This document shows positions 42,672-51,933 of a DNA stretch of 64,000 bases, piece by piece. The stretch spans positions 496,001-560,000 of the forward strand of contig NZ_JBHSMA010000002.1 in the NCBI RefSeq assembly GCF_042655385.1. Reading direction: 5' to 3'. Each line of letters opens with the position of its first letter. The stretch's first letter is position 1. This DNA comes from Larkinella bovis. Its GTDB lineage: Bacteria; Bacteroidota; Bacteroidia; Cytophagales; Spirosomataceae. Both the position numbers and the translations under genes were made by a program. A model generated the notes under the pieces. It was not told the DNA's origin. It saw only the letters and a program-made list of their open reading frames with translations, and searched no databases.

Positions 42672-43397
42672 CTAAGTGACTAACAATTCTTCCAGTTTTT
42701 CTTCAATTTGCGGAATCGAGTGAAACAACTGCTCGTACGACTCGATCACGAAGTACTGGTCCTGGTAATGGTCGATTACGTAGGGCGTTTGCAGCAGTTT
42801 TTCGACCTGGTATGGAAGTCGGCCGGGGCGCTGACTTGCCAGGCTGTAGGTCGTTTCACCCGGCGACGACAAAATACCGCCCCCGTAAATCCGCAAGCCG
42901 TGCGGCTCAGCGATTAACCCGAATTCCACCGTATACCAGTAAAGCCGCGAAATCATTTCGATGGCTTCCGGATGATCGACATGGGCCAGCGCAATCTGGC
43001 TTAAAGCCGCCAGAAAGTCGCAAAATGCCTGATTCGACAACATGGGCACGTGCCCGAAGGTGTCGTGAAACATATCCGGTTCTTCCAGGTAATCCAGTTG
43101 TTCGCGTTTCCGCAGCCAGGTTGTCGCCGGGAAGTGGCGGTTGGCCATCAGTTCGAAAAATTCCCGGTTGGAAATCAGCCCCGGCACCGCCGACACCCGC
43201 CAGCCCGTCAGCTTTTGCAACCGCGGGTTCAGTTCGCGTTCAAAATCCGGAATATGGTCGGCCACAAAACCGACTTTTTCAATACCATCGAGGTAATCCT
43301 GACTGGCTTTGCCCGGCAACTGCGCGAGTTGTCGTTCAAAGAGTAACTGCCAAACGGCCTGGTCGTCGGCGGTGTAGGTGTGATAGGTCTGAATCAT
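42672..43397 (-). CDS. phhA: Phenylalanine 4-monooxygenase
   Basis: The 241-residue enzyme hydroxylates phenylalanine to tyrosine using tetrahydropterin and iron. The iron ligands are the two His of PDMFHDTFGHVPML and the Glu of YWYTVEFGLI. SNREFFELMANRHFPATTWLRKREQLDYLEEPD is typical of the bacterial catalytic domain, and there is no regulatory ACT domain. The ATG at 43397 is preferred; the frame can be extended four codons to a TTG only. A stuttered repeat separates it from hppD. Confidence 0.96.
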   Translation of the reverse strand: MIQTYHTYTADDQAVWQLLFERQLAQLPGKASQDYLDGIEKVGFVADHIPDFERELNPRLQKLTGWRVSAVPGLISNREFFELMANRHFPATTWLRKREQLDYLEEPDMFHDTFGHVPMLSNQAFCDFLAALSQIALAHVDHPEAIEMISRLYWYTVEFGLIAEPHGLRIYGGGILSSPGETTYSLASQRPGRLPYQVEKLLQTPYVIDHYQDQYFVIESYEQLFHSIPQIEEKLEELLVT

Positions 43398-43410
43398 GGC
43401 GAATTTCAAA

Positions 43411-43477
43411 GAGTGAAAGAGCGAAAGAGCGAATAGCTTCGCAAGAAGCAGGGAATTGGCAGCGCAATTCGCTCTTT
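43411..43477. repeat. Stuttered GAGCGAAA repeat with inverted copy
   Basis: Three 8-bp units, GAGTGAAA, GAGCGAAA and GAGCGAAT (43411-43434), are followed by a small hairpin (GCTTC/GAAGC) and the inverted word ATTCGCTCTTT (43467-43477), which pairs over 11 bp with AAAGAGCGAAT (43424-43434). It fills the gap between the hppD stop and the phhA start. Confidence 0.75.
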
Positions 43478-43486
43478 AGCAATTGG

Positions 43487-44623
43487 TTAGAGTGTTCCTC
43501 TCAATTCCTGTTCGTGTTCGATGGCTTCGAAGAGGGCTTTGAAATTGCCTTTGCCGAATGATTTGGCGCCTTTGCGCTGGATGATCTCGAAAAACAGCGT
43601 CGGGCGGGGACCGATGGGTTTTGTGAAAATCTGGAGCAGGTAGCCTTCGTCGTCGCGATCGACCAGAATGCCGAGCGACCGCAGGGCGTTAATTTCCTCG
43701 TCAATTTGGCCAACCCGGTCGAGCAGGTCGTCGTAGTAGGCATCCGGTACTTTCAGGAATTCCACATTCCGGTGGCGCAGATCCGTGACGGTTTTCACAA
43801 TATCGTCCGTGGCAACGGCGATGTGCTGCACGCCGGGACCGCCGTAAAAATCCAGGTATTCTTCCACCTGCGACTTTTTCTTGCCCTCAGCGGGTTCATT
43901 GATCGGGAATTTAATACGCCCGTTGCCGTTGCTCATGACTTTGCTCATCAGGGCCGTATAATCGGTGGAAATATCCTTGTCGTCGAACGAAACCAGCTGC
44001 CGGAATCCCATGACATTGGCGTAAAAGTTTACCCAGGTATTCATTTCGTTCCAGCCGACGTTGCCCACCATGTGATCGACGTAGTGCAGCCCCACTTCCT
44101 GGGGGCGGTGTTCCGGTTTCCATTCCTGGTAATCGGGCAGAAAAATACCCGTGTAGTGCCCGCGTTCCACAAAAACATGGACCGTGTCGCCGTAGGTATG
44201 AATGCCCGACCGGACCACAAAACCGCCGGCGTCCTCCTCGCGGGTCGGTTTCAGATACGGTTTTGCACCCCGTCGGGTGGTTTCTTCGTAGGCCCGGGTG
44301 GCATCATCGACCCAAAGGGCCACCACTCGCACCCCATCGCCGTGTTGGTCGATGTGCCGGCCGATCTCCGTGCCGCCGTGCAGGGGCGAGGTCAGCACCA
44401 GCCGGATTTTACCCTGCACCACCACGTACGATTCCCGATCCCGCCAACCGGTTTCCAGCCCGGCATGAGCCAGCGGCTGAAAGCCAAAAGCGGTCTGGAA
44501 ATAATGCGCCGACTGGAGGGCATTGGCGACGTACAATTCGATATAGTCCGTGCCGTTCAGCGGCAGGAAATCGGTTTCGGTACCGTTTTCCGGTTTTGCT
44601 TCGATGGTTGCTGTCGTTTCCAT
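43487..44623 (-). CDS. hppD: 4-hydroxyphenylpyruvate dioxygenase
   Basis: The 378-residue enzyme turns 4-hydroxyphenylpyruvate into homogentisate. It has two vicinal-oxygen-chelate domains. The iron ligands are the His in VDHMVGNV, the His in GPGVQHIAVATDDI and the Glu in FFEIIQRKGA. The start at 44623 is chosen because the first domain begins soon after; the open frame runs further upstream to 44959 but overlaps hmgA in another frame. It lies 14 bp after hmgA, so the two form one unit. Confidence 0.96.
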   Translation of the reverse strand: METTATIEAKPENGTETDFLPLNGTDYIELYVANALQSAHYFQTAFGFQPLAHAGLETGWRDRESYVVVQGKIRLVLTSPLHGGTEIGRHIDQHGDGVRVVALWVDDATRAYEETTRRGAKPYLKPTREEDAGGFVVRSGIHTYGDTVHVFVERGHYTGIFLPDYQEWKPEHRPQEVGLHYVDHMVGNVGWNEMNTWVNFYANVMGFRQLVSFDDKDISTDYTALMSKVMSNGNGRIKFPINEPAEGKKKSQVEEYLDFYGGPGVQHIAVATDDIVKTVTDLRHRNVEFLKVPDAYYDDLLDRVGQIDEEINALRSLGILVDRDDEGYLLQIFTKPIGPRPTLFFEIIQRKGAKSFGKGNFKALFEAIEHEQELRGTL

Positions 44624-44637
44624 AGTTGTTGATGCGT

Positions 44638-45816
44638 TTATTCCATCCAGGATTGGTAATACGCTCCATCGTCGAGGGTGAGCGCGTCTTCCGTCAGCAT
44701 CAGCGGGCGGAACGTATCGACCATCACGGCGTATTCCTGCGTTTCTTTTTTGCCGATGCTCCGCTCCATCGCGCCGGGATGCGGCCCGTGCGGAATCCCG
44801 CCCGGATGCAGCGTAATATGCCCCGGGGCAATGTCGTTGCGGCTCATGAAATCGCCATCGACGTAGTAAATCACTTCGTCGGAGTCGATGTTGGAGTGGT
44901 TGTACGGGGCCGGAATCGCTTTTGGGTGATAGTCGTACAGCCTGGGGCAGAACGAACAAACCACAAAGGCATCGGTCTGAAAGGTCTGGTGAACCGGCGG
45001 GGGCTGATGAACCCGGCCCGTAATCGGTTCAAAATTGAAAATCGAAAAACCGTACGGGAAATTATAGCCATCCCAGCCCACCACGTCGAACGGATGCGTG
45101 GCATAAACCAGTGAATGCAGGGCGCTCTGCTTTTTGATTTTGATCAGAAAATCGCCGGTTTCGTCGTGGGTTTCGAGGTGTTGCGGGCGTTTGATGTCCC
45201 GCTCGCAGAACGGCGAATGCTCGAGCAACTGGCCGAACTGGTTGCGGTACCGTTTGGGCGTGTAAATCGGTGAATGCGATTCCAGATACAGCAGGCGCGG
45301 CTGAGTTATGGGGTCGAACTCGATCTGGTAGATCATGCCGCGCGGGATGATCAGGTAGTCGCCGTATTCGAACGGAATGGTGCCCAGCAAGGTCCGGAGC
45401 CGGCCCGATCCGCGGTGAATAAACAGCAGCTCATCGGCGTCGGCATTCTTGTAAAAGTAATTGGTCATCGAGCCGGTTGGAGCCGCCAGGCCCAGCGTTA
45501 CATCCCGATTGACCAGCAACGGGACCCGGCTTTCCAGAAAATCGGACGGGCTGGGGGGCAGCTCGAAACCAATCAGTTTGCGCGACAGCATATTTTTTTC
45601 AACGGCTACCCGGGGGGCGGTTTCGACACTTTCGAGAACGGCCTTGACCATCGTCGGCCGGTGAATATGGTAGAGCAGCGACGACATGCCTTCAAAACCG
45701 ATGGTGCCGAACAACTGCTCATAGTACAGGCCTCCTGTGCCGTTCGGGCCCGGCGGTTTTTCAAACTGCGTGTGTCGCTTCGGCGCAATGTGTCCCAGGG
45801 TGTGGTAAAAAGGCAT
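44638..45816 (-). CDS. hmgA: Homogentisate 1,2-dioxygenase
   Basis: The 392-residue cupin enzyme opens the ring of homogentisate to maleylacetoacetate. It has YFYKNADADELLFIHRGSG with GDYLIIPRGMIYQIE, the VVGWDGYNFPYGFSIFNFEP loop and the C-terminal HPGGIPHGPHPGAMERSIG motif, which carries iron-binding His residues. It is the first gene of the cluster, after an AT-rich promoter region (45817-46059). It is a little shorter than the Pseudomonas and human forms, with the active site intact. Confidence 0.95.
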   Translation of the reverse strand: MPFYHTLGHIAPKRHTQFEKPPGPNGTGGLYYEQLFGTIGFEGMSSLLYHIHRPTMVKAVLESVETAPRVAVEKNMLSRKLIGFELPPSPSDFLESRVPLLVNRDVTLGLAAPTGSMTNYFYKNADADELLFIHRGSGRLRTLLGTIPFEYGDYLIIPRGMIYQIEFDPITQPRLLYLESHSPIYTPKRYRNQFGQLLEHSPFCERDIKRPQHLETHDETGDFLIKIKKQSALHSLVYATHPFDVVGWDGYNFPYGFSIFNFEPITGRVHQPPPVHQTFQTDAFVVCSFCPRLYDYHPKAIPAPYNHSNIDSDEVIYYVDGDFMSRNDIAPGHITLHPGGIPHGPHPGAMERSIGKKETQEYAVMVDTFRPLMLTEDALTLDDGAYYQSWME

Positions 45817-46004
45817 GGCATCGAATGATTTTTTACCTCTATTGATTGTCTTACTAATTATTGTTTAGCTTACAATTATAACGCTAATTAATAATTATAT
45901 TGAACAATTTTGAGAATAAATTTTCTTATAAATTGATTTTACGGATTTCCGGGGCCTAACGCGCATTTAACGCCAACCGCTATAGAGACCATGCCGCATT
46001 TCCT

Positions 46005-46012
46005 TATTTTTG
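46005..46012 (+). promoter_or_regulatory. Promoter -7 element of the nucleotidyltransferase gene
   Basis: TATTTTTG fits TAnnTTTG fully, 47 bp before the ATG at 46060. No clear TTG lies 19 bp upstream. The very AT-rich stretch 45845-45935 is probably the hmgA promoter on the other strand. Confidence 0.45.
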
Positions 46013-46059
46013 CCCGCACTTAACCCTTCTATTTACTGACTTTCAACAGAACGAACCTG

Positions 46060-46971
46060 ATGCAACCCACACTCCTGATTTTGGCCGCCGGTATTGGCAG
46101 TCGCTACGGTGGAATCAAACAACTGGATCAATTTGGGCCCAATGGCGAGACCATCATCGATTATTCCCTTTACGACGCGATTCGGGCCGGTTTTGGCAAG
46201 GTCGTTTTCATTATTCGGGAAGAATTGAAGAACGATTTTGAAGAAATATTCCTGCCGAAGCTGGCGGGCCGACTGGAGGTGGCATTTGCCATTCAGGCCC
46301 TGGATTCTCACGTTCCGGCCGAACTCGGGGCTGTGCAACGGACGAAACCCTGGGGAACCGGCCACGCCATGCTTTGTGCCTGGGAGCAAACCGATACGCC
46401 GTTTGCCATCATCAACGCCGACGATTTTTACGGAAAGGAAGCGTTTGAAATCCTGGCGGATTTTTTGAAAACCGATACCGCCGACGATCTGCACGCGCTC
46501 GTGGGGTACGAAATCCAGAATACCCTGTCGGATTATGGCTCGGTATCGCGGGGTGTCTGCGACCTCAATGCCGACCAAACGCTGGCGTCGGTGATCGAGC
46601 GGACCAAAATTTACCGGCAGGAAGACGGCGAAACGCCTGGACAGATTGTGTTTGAAGAACCGGACGGTCTGACTCCGCTGGCTCCCGAAACCCCGGTTTC
46701 CATGAATTTCTGGGGCTTCAAACCATCGGTTTTTCCGTACGCGCAGGAGCAGTTTGCCGAGTATGCCCGGGCCAATTTTGATTCGCCCAAGGCCGAGTTC
46801 TATATCCCGACCATCATGACCAACCTGATCCGGAGGCAGCAGGGACGGTGCAAAGTATTCCGCAGCCGTTCCGAATGGTTTGGGGTAACCTACCCGGAAG
46901 ACAAACCGCTGGTACAGGCTTCACTGAAACGGTTGCACGATGCGGGGAAGTACCCGGCGAAGTTATGGTAG
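46060..46971 (+). CDS. Sugar nucleotidyltransferase-like protein
   Basis: The 303-residue protein has the NTP-transferase fold. It shows LLILAAGIGSRYGGIKQLDQFGPNGETIIDYSLYDA at the nucleotide site, GTGHAMLCAW, and AIINADDFYG as the metal-binding motif. A domain with VSMNFWGFKPSVFPYAQEQF and a C-terminal SEWFGVTYPEDKPLV segment follow. It should activate a sugar phosphate with an NTP, or use a related substrate. The exact sugar cannot be told. It is monocistronic with its own promoter and terminator. Confidence 0.85.
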   Translation: MQPTLLILAAGIGSRYGGIKQLDQFGPNGETIIDYSLYDAIRAGFGKVVFIIREELKNDFEEIFLPKLAGRLEVAFAIQALDSHVPAELGAVQRTKPWGTGHAMLCAWEQTDTPFAIINADDFYGKEAFEILADFLKTDTADDLHALVGYEIQNTLSDYGSVSRGVCDLNADQTLASVIERTKIYRQEDGETPGQIVFEEPDGLTPLAPETPVSMNFWGFKPSVFPYAQEQFAEYARANFDSPKAEFYIPTIMTNLIRRQQGRCKVFRSRSEWFGVTYPEDKPLVQASLKRLHDAGKYPAKLW

Positions 46972-47091
46972 TTTTCCCGGATGGGGTGGCTAGGTTCGCA
47001 ATCCCAACTGTTTTTTATCATTTCATCGGGTAAAAATAACCGTATTGTGGTAAAATAGGGTAAAATATAGGTTTAGTACACGATTGGACGT

Positions 47092-47124
47092 AAGGCTCCG
47101 ACCACACAGGTTGGGGCCTTTTTT
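47092..47124 (+). terminator. Terminator of the nucleotidyltransferase gene
   Basis: AAGGCTCCGACC pairs with GGTTGGGGCCTT, using some G-T pairs, around the loop ACACA, followed by four to six T residues. It is about 120 bp after the stop codon. Confidence 0.7.
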
Positions 47125-47292
47125 CATTCCGGGAGGAATAGTTTGCATTATTTACTTTCGGCCGAAAAATATTCGGTAAAAACCGCATTTCACTTTTTAA
47201 AGTATTAGTAGCATACTACCGTAAAGTATTGTATTTTTTTGATTTTAAGCTTCAAATTATAAACAACTTTTTAAGAATTAATAATTTGGTAA

Positions 47293-47322
47293 TTGACTTG
47301 TATTCAGTAGCGTATAAATTTG
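47293..47322 (+). promoter_or_regulatory. Consensus Bacteroidota promoter
   Basis: TTG at 47293-47295 and TAAATTTG at 47315-47322 are separated by exactly 19 bp and match the TTG-N19-TAnnTTTG consensus in every fixed position. Transcription should start near 47329, giving a leader of about 83 bases before the ATG at 47412. This is the best promoter in the window and suggests strong expression. Confidence 0.8.
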
Positions 47323-47411
47323 TATCAACAAAGCAGTTGACAAGAGTTTGGTAGGGTAAGCAGTTTGTTTATTGTACTATAACGAGTCTGAATACAACCT
47401 TAAGAAAGATC

Positions 47412-47819
47412 ATGAAAACGAAATTTGTTCAAAATACTGCCAAGTTAGGCCTGGCTGTTCTGGCCGCAACGTCTTTACTGGCTGTTGCCCCTTCATCCGC
47501 TACTGCCCGGGTCCTGGATGGTCCGAAAGCAGAAGCTAAAGCAGCGCCGGTTTCTATCCGCGAAGTCGGTAATCTGAAATTCAAAGTGTCGGTGAATCTG
47601 CCCGTTGAAGAGAAAGTGAACGTCCTGATCTCCGACGATTCGAATAACCGCTTATACAATGGCACGCTGTCGAAGCAGGAAAAAACCGGCCGCGTGTTTG
47701 ACTTGTCGCAACTGGCCGACGGGAAATACGTCATCGAAGTATCGTATGGCAAAGAGCGCGTATCGCAATCATTTGCCATTCAAACGCAGGTAAGTCGTGT
47801 GGTTCTGGCGCGGAACTAA
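47412..47819 (+). CDS. Exported small beta-sandwich protein
   Basis: The 135-residue protein has a long signal peptide (KLGLAVLAATSLLAVAPSSATA) and one small Ig-like domain: LKFKVSVNLPVEEKVNVLISDDSNNRLYNGTLSKQEKTGRVFDLSQLADGKYVIEV. The domain resembles the FlgD-like or T9SS C-terminal sandwich, but the usual sorting motifs are missing. A perfect promoter and a strong terminator suggest an abundant periplasmic or surface protein. The function is unknown. Confidence 0.82.
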   Translation: MKTKFVQNTAKLGLAVLAATSLLAVAPSSATARVLDGPKAEAKAAPVSIREVGNLKFKVSVNLPVEEKVNVLISDDSNNRLYNGTLSKQEKTGRVFDLSQLADGKYVIEVSYGKERVSQSFAIQTQVSRVVLARN

Positions 47820-47876
47820 GCCTTCGGCTAATTCCGCTTTGACCTCCTGATTCTCGTCCACTTTGTCAACAATCGT

Positions 47877-47922
47877 AAATGAAACGGCCGGCTGGTTCTT
47901 GAATCAGCCGGCCGTTTCATTT
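47877..47922. terminator. 18-bp perfect bidirectional terminator
   Basis: AAATGAAACGGCCGGCTG (47877-47894) and CAGCCGGCCGTTTCATTT (47905-47922) are perfect complements around a 10-base loop, with a T tract on the plus side. It lies between the convergent small-protein gene and the acyl-CoA ligase gene. Confidence 0.9.
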
Positions 47923-47970
47923 TTCAATGACGAACGGTTTTTCAACCAATTCCTCGTTTATCCTCCAAAA

Positions 47971-49665
47971 TTACCCTTCCCAGATTACCGTTTCCTCCCG
48001 CTCGAGCCAGGGTTGGAGCTTGGGTTGGTAGCGGGATTCGATGATTTTACGTCTGATTTTCAGCGAAGGTGTCATCATGTCGTTATCAACGGTCCACGGT
48101 TCTTTAACAATAACTGCTTTTTTCACCCGCTGGTAGGTGTGTAAGCTGGGGTTCAGGGTGTTGAGTGTTTCTTCCAGGCTTTGGGATACTTCGTCCTTTT
48201 CGGCCTTCTGACCGGTTTCGGAGAGTACAATGAGGGCAATCGGTTGCGGGAGCTGCTGAACGGCTACGCAAATCTGATCGACAAAACTGTTTTCGGAAAA
48301 ACCGGTTTCGATGAGCGCCGGGGCCACATACTCGCCTTTGGTGGTTTTATAGATTTCCTTGACCCGGCCCATAATCGTTAAAAAACCTTCCTCGTCGAGC
48401 GAACCGACATCGCCGGTATGGAGCCAGCCTTCAGAATCCAGGGCCGCAGCCGTCATGTCCGGTTCGCGGAAATAGCCGCGCATCGACCAGTCGGAGCGGG
48501 TCATCAATTCGCCGGTGATCGGATCAAATTTTACCTGAATACCTTCGTATAACTTGCCTACCGTTCCGTCCCTGATGGTATCGGGCGGCATCAGCGAAAC
48601 CACGCCCAGGTTCTCGGTCATTCCGTAGGCTTCCTGAATATGGATTCCCAACTGGCGGAACCACCTGATCAGCGGCACGGGCGTCGGAGCGGCTCCCGTT
48701 AGGATCAGCCGGGCGTTGTTCAGGCCCAGCGCCACGCGCAGACTGCGTTTAACCAAACCGGAAACAAGCGGAAGTTTAAGGAGCCGATCAAGTTGTGGCT
48801 GGGGTAATTTTGCCAGGATATTCTGCTGAAATTTCAGCCAGATGCGGGGAACACCCAGAAAATGCGTCGGTCGGGCCGTAGCCAGGTTCCGGGCAAACGT
48901 CGCCATCGACTCCACGAAGTAGACGGTTCCGCCCGTAATGAGGCTCAGGGCTTCGACCATGTTGCGTTCGGCGATGTGGCAAAGTGGCAAATACGAGAAA
49001 AACCGCGGCTCGGGGACATCGACATGCATCAGCGGTTTGGTCGCGTCGATGGCGCTGATCATCGCCTTATACGGCATTTTCACCCCTTTGGGATTGCCGA
49101 TGGTGCCGGACGTATACACAATTGTGAATAAATCGTCGGAATGCGGCTGCGGATTGTCCGTCATGGGCTCAAACCGGGCCAGAATATCAGCCCACTGGGC
49201 ATGATCCGGGTCAGGCTGGCCGCCCGACAGGGACTCTGCCGGAAAGGCGATGCAATGCAAGGAATAGGGGACGCCGGTTTTCATCTCATCCCACTTATCA
49301 AGCTTGCCGACAAACAGGACCGAACAATCGCTATGGTCCAGCACCTGGCGTAACTGGTTGGCTGTCAGGGTCGGATAGAAAGGGACAGAAACGTGGCCAC
49401 TGAGCAGAATCGCCAGATCGGCAATTATCCAGTGGGCGCAGTTTTTCGAAAGGAGACCAATGTTGCTTTTGGGCGGGAGACCGAGCGAGTTGAGATAGGT
49501 AGCCAGCGTACGGGCCTGCTTGCCGACGGCGCGCCAGGTGAAATCCAGGTAGCGGTCGCCCTGGGGTTGGCGCAGATAGACTTTTTTGGGTTGTTGTTTC
49601 TCCCAATAGTAAAAATAGTCAAGCAGCGTCTGCCCTTTCTGGAAGTCAGAGCGTAGCGTATTCAT
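47971..49665 (-). CDS. Long-chain acyl-CoA ligase
   Basis: The 564-residue AMP-forming ligase has the P-loop-like TIVYTSGTIGNPKGVKM, FSYLPLCHIAERNMVE, the QEAYGMTEN motif, GWLHTGDVGSLDEEGFLTIMGRVKEIYKTTKGEYVAP and the C-terminal domain with VDNDMMTPSLKIRRK, whose Lys completes the adenylation site. It activates fatty acids to acyl-CoA. The family resembles FadD15 and eukaryotic ACSL. It is monocistronic. Confidence 0.94.
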   Translation of the reverse strand: MNTLRSDFQKGQTLLDYFYYWEKQQPKKVYLRQPQGDRYLDFTWRAVGKQARTLATYLNSLGLPPKSNIGLLSKNCAHWIIADLAILLSGHVSVPFYPTLTANQLRQVLDHSDCSVLFVGKLDKWDEMKTGVPYSLHCIAFPAESLSGGQPDPDHAQWADILARFEPMTDNPQPHSDDLFTIVYTSGTIGNPKGVKMPYKAMISAIDATKPLMHVDVPEPRFFSYLPLCHIAERNMVEALSLITGGTVYFVESMATFARNLATARPTHFLGVPRIWLKFQQNILAKLPQPQLDRLLKLPLVSGLVKRSLRVALGLNNARLILTGAAPTPVPLIRWFRQLGIHIQEAYGMTENLGVVSLMPPDTIRDGTVGKLYEGIQVKFDPITGELMTRSDWSMRGYFREPDMTAAALDSEGWLHTGDVGSLDEEGFLTIMGRVKEIYKTTKGEYVAPALIETGFSENSFVDQICVAVQQLPQPIALIVLSETGQKAEKDEVSQSLEETLNTLNPSLHTYQRVKKAVIVKEPWTVDNDMMTPSLKIRRKIIESRYQPKLQPWLEREETVIWEG

Positions 49666-50012
49666 GGTCCGAAACGTTTGGCTGGATATTAAAGATGTAA
49701 AATAGTACTTGTTTTTGAAATAATTGTAGTTAATGCGGAAATATTTAGCGAACTGTCCTGAAAATTAACCGGTTCGACGTTGGCAGTATAAAAGGGTCAC
49801 ACATGTCGTGTGTCTGATAAATAAAGCACTTACGGTTTTTGGGCAATGTCCGTTACGGAAAGCGCGGAATGCCGTCTTAAAGAGACGGGTGACCGCCGTC
49901 CGGATCGTTCCGACCGTTGCTATCCCAAATTGCGAGCTGGCTTTTTGTGGCCTTTCGTGTACATTTAACGGCGGTTTTCCTGTCCCTTGTTGCTCATTTG
50001 GCTTTTCATTCA
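49666..50012. other. Divergent intergenic gap
   Basis: The 347-bp gap between the acyl-CoA ligase and CAP genes shows no convincing gene. A small inverted repeat (ACACATGTCGTGT, about 49800-49812) is visible. No promoter fits the consensus well on either strand. Confidence 0.4.
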
Positions 50013-50870
50013 ATGCGAACCATTCTGATCCTTCTTCTGCTGAGTGTGGGTTTTACTTTCGGTCAGTCGCCGAAAAACCTGAAGGCTGATATCAAATTAC
50101 CCCACGACCCGGCGCTCACCAGTGCTCCGAATGGTTTTCCGGTTTTTGACCGGGCAGATCAGGTCGTCAACGCCTTCAATTTTGCCCGGCGGCAGGAAGA
50201 AAAGCAGATGAAGCTGCCCGCCAATCGACTCGGCAGCTTGAGGTTGCCCGAAAATTACCGGCAGCTTTCCGCCGTCGATCGGGCTTTATGGTTGACCAAC
50301 CAGGAACGAACCGCGCGGGCCGGGGTCGATTACGGGGCCGGAAAAGGGCGGGGGCTGCCCCTGGAAGGGCTCGAAACCCATCTGAATGAGGTCGCCCGGC
50401 GCCACGCCCTGGAAATGACGACCCATGATTTTTTCGGGCACACTAGCCACGATGGGCAAAACGCACTGCAACGCATTACCGCTCAGGCGGTTTTTGGCGG
50501 AAAATGCTACGAATTCATGGCGAGGGCCGAAAATATTTACATGTTCTGCTACTACACCAGTGACAAACCGGTGCTCGAAATGCCCCCGTTTATCGTGGAA
50601 CAGGCCATTTTTTCCTGGATGTACCAGGATGCGGTGGTCGCCTGGGGACACCGCGAAACGCTGCTGATTCAGGACAGGGATGCGTCCGGCGGACAGGGTT
50701 TTCACAACAACCACGGCCCGGCCACCAGCGAAGGCTTTCTGGGCGTGGGGCTGGCAACAAAAGCTGAGTATGGCCCCTGCGCCAACATGCAGGGTTTTCA
50801 GCGGGTTGGCCATGTGGTGGTGATGAATCTGGTTGATCCGGCTCCGGACTGTTCATACTCCCTTCCGTAA
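50013..50870 (+). CDS. Exported CAP/SCP-domain protein
   Basis: The 285-residue protein has a signal peptide (MRTILILLLLSVGFTFGQ) and a CAP domain. It starts LWLTNQERTARAG, has HLNEVARRHALEMTTHDFFGHTSHDGQNALQRI, RAENIYMF, the GHRETLL motif and EGFLGVGLA. CAP proteins in bacteria are secreted and of mostly unknown activity. The His and Glu of the conserved cavity (H..FFGH, AENI, GHRE) are present. The domain is longer than usual, with an insertion around the CYYTSDKPVLEMPPF segment. Confidence 0.88.
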   Translation: MRTILILLLLSVGFTFGQSPKNLKADIKLPHDPALTSAPNGFPVFDRADQVVNAFNFARRQEEKQMKLPANRLGSLRLPENYRQLSAVDRALWLTNQERTARAGVDYGAGKGRGLPLEGLETHLNEVARRHALEMTTHDFFGHTSHDGQNALQRITAQAVFGGKCYEFMARAENIYMFCYYTSDKPVLEMPPFIVEQAIFSWMYQDAVVAWGHRETLLIQDRDASGGQGFHNNHGPATSEGFLGVGLATKAEYGPCANMQGFQRVGHVVVMNLVDPAPDCSYSLP

Positions 50871-51105
50871 AGTTCCTCCGACCCGGTTTTGATGCTGGTT
50901 AAATTTTTCTGTGCATATAGAAAAAATACTTAAGTATAAATTGAAAAATCTACTTCATTTGGCTCTTTTCGCCCTAAACTTTACCCGCAAGTAAAAAAAC
51001 AGAGATGGAAAAATAGTCTTGTTGGTAAAATTCAGAAGGTAGCAAGTAGAACGCTCCACAGGGCTACTTTATGGCATTGTAAACTTTATCTACAAAAAAT
51101 ACTAA

Positions 51106-51933
51106 ATGAGACACTTCTCCGCCTATACTGCCGAGGAGTTAGCCGCTGACGAATTGTTTATTCGGTGGGTTCAACATCCTGAGGATGCCGAAGTTGCGGC
51201 ATTTTGGGAGGGTTGGCTGAATCACCATTCTAATCGTATTGAAGTCGTAGAAACCGCCCGCGAGCTGGTTTTGCTGGCGTCGAATCCGGCTTCCCGATCG
51301 CTGGAAAGTGAGGAAGTAGTCTCGTTATGGGGGCGAATCCGGTCATCGATTCAGGAAATGCCGGAATTGCAACCGCTCCAGCCCGAAATTCAGAGCTGGG
51401 TGACCAACTGGTATATTTTCCGCTGGGTGAGTGCCGTCGCCGGTATTTTGCTATTCATCGGCTGGGTACTCTGGATGCAGTGGTCGCACGCCATGAAAAC
51501 CGTCCGGACACCGGATGGCGTCGCAAAAACCGTGCAGCTGCCCGACGGAACGCTGGTAAAACTGATTGGCAACAGCCAGATTCGGTACGCCCGCGTCTGG
51601 TCCGGCGAAGTGCCACGGGCCGTCTGGCTCGAAGGGGAAGCGTTTTTCACCGTCGCCGAACGACCGGGTTCGGGTGAAGACAGTAAATTCCGGGTGCATA
51701 CCACCACCCTGACGGTTGAAGCGGAGGGAACACGGTTTAACGTTTCGCAACGCAAAAAAGGAACCCGGGTCGAACTGTCGGCCGGGAAAATCAAGCTGAT
51801 GCTGAACGATGGCCCGCAGATCATTGAAATGAAACCGGGCGAATCCGTCGAGATTCCCACGCCCGTCACCGTCCAGAACAAAACATCATTCATTGACCCT
51901 AATACTCATGTAGAGAATGTGCCGGCCAGCTAA
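51106..51933 (+). CDS. FecR-family anti-sigma-like protein
   Basis: The 275-residue protein has a cytosolic N-terminus, one membrane helix (FRWVSAVAGILLFIGWVLWMQW, about 105-126) and the FecR domain: VRTPDGVAKTVQLPDGTLVKLIGNSQIRYARVW, VWLEGEAFFTVAER, FRVHTTTLTVEAEGTRFNVS. In the usual system FecR controls an extracytoplasmic sigma factor in response to a TonB receptor. No sigma-factor gene is seen upstream, and the C-terminal DUF4974 domain typical of Bacteroidota FecR proteins is missing or reduced. The SusC gene follows 87 bp later. Confidence 0.9.
   Translation: MRHFSAYTAEELAADELFIRWVQHPEDAEVAAFWEGWLNHHSNRIEVVETARELVLLASNPASRSLESEEVVSLWGRIRSSIQEMPELQPLQPEIQSWVTNWYIFRWVSAVAGILLFIGWVLWMQWSHAMKTVRTPDGVAKTVQLPDGTLVKLIGNSQIRYARVWSGEVPRAVWLEGEAFFTVAERPGSGEDSKFRVHTTTLTVEAEGTRFNVSQRKKGTRVELSAGKIKLMLNDGPQIIEMKPGESVEIPTPVTVQNKTSFIDPNTHVENVPAS

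Larger units (their letters stand above)
46972..47411. other. Intergenic gap with terminator and promoter
   Basis: This 440-bp AT-rich gap holds three spaced copies of GGTAAAATA-like words (47027-47069), a terminator at 47092-47124 and a near-perfect promoter at 47293-47322. No gene was seen. Confidence 0.6.

Noticed and set aside
43706..44632. 308-codon plus-strand frame opposite hppD
   Set aside because: hppD has all iron ligands and full length; the opposite frame has no recognisable family.
44623..44959. Upstream extension of the hppD frame
   Set aside because: The extra part overlaps hmgA in another frame and has no similarity to the family; the ATG at 44623 fits.
49765..50013. 82-codon minus-strand frame in the divergent gap
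   Set aside because: No family, no promoter, and its composition looks random.
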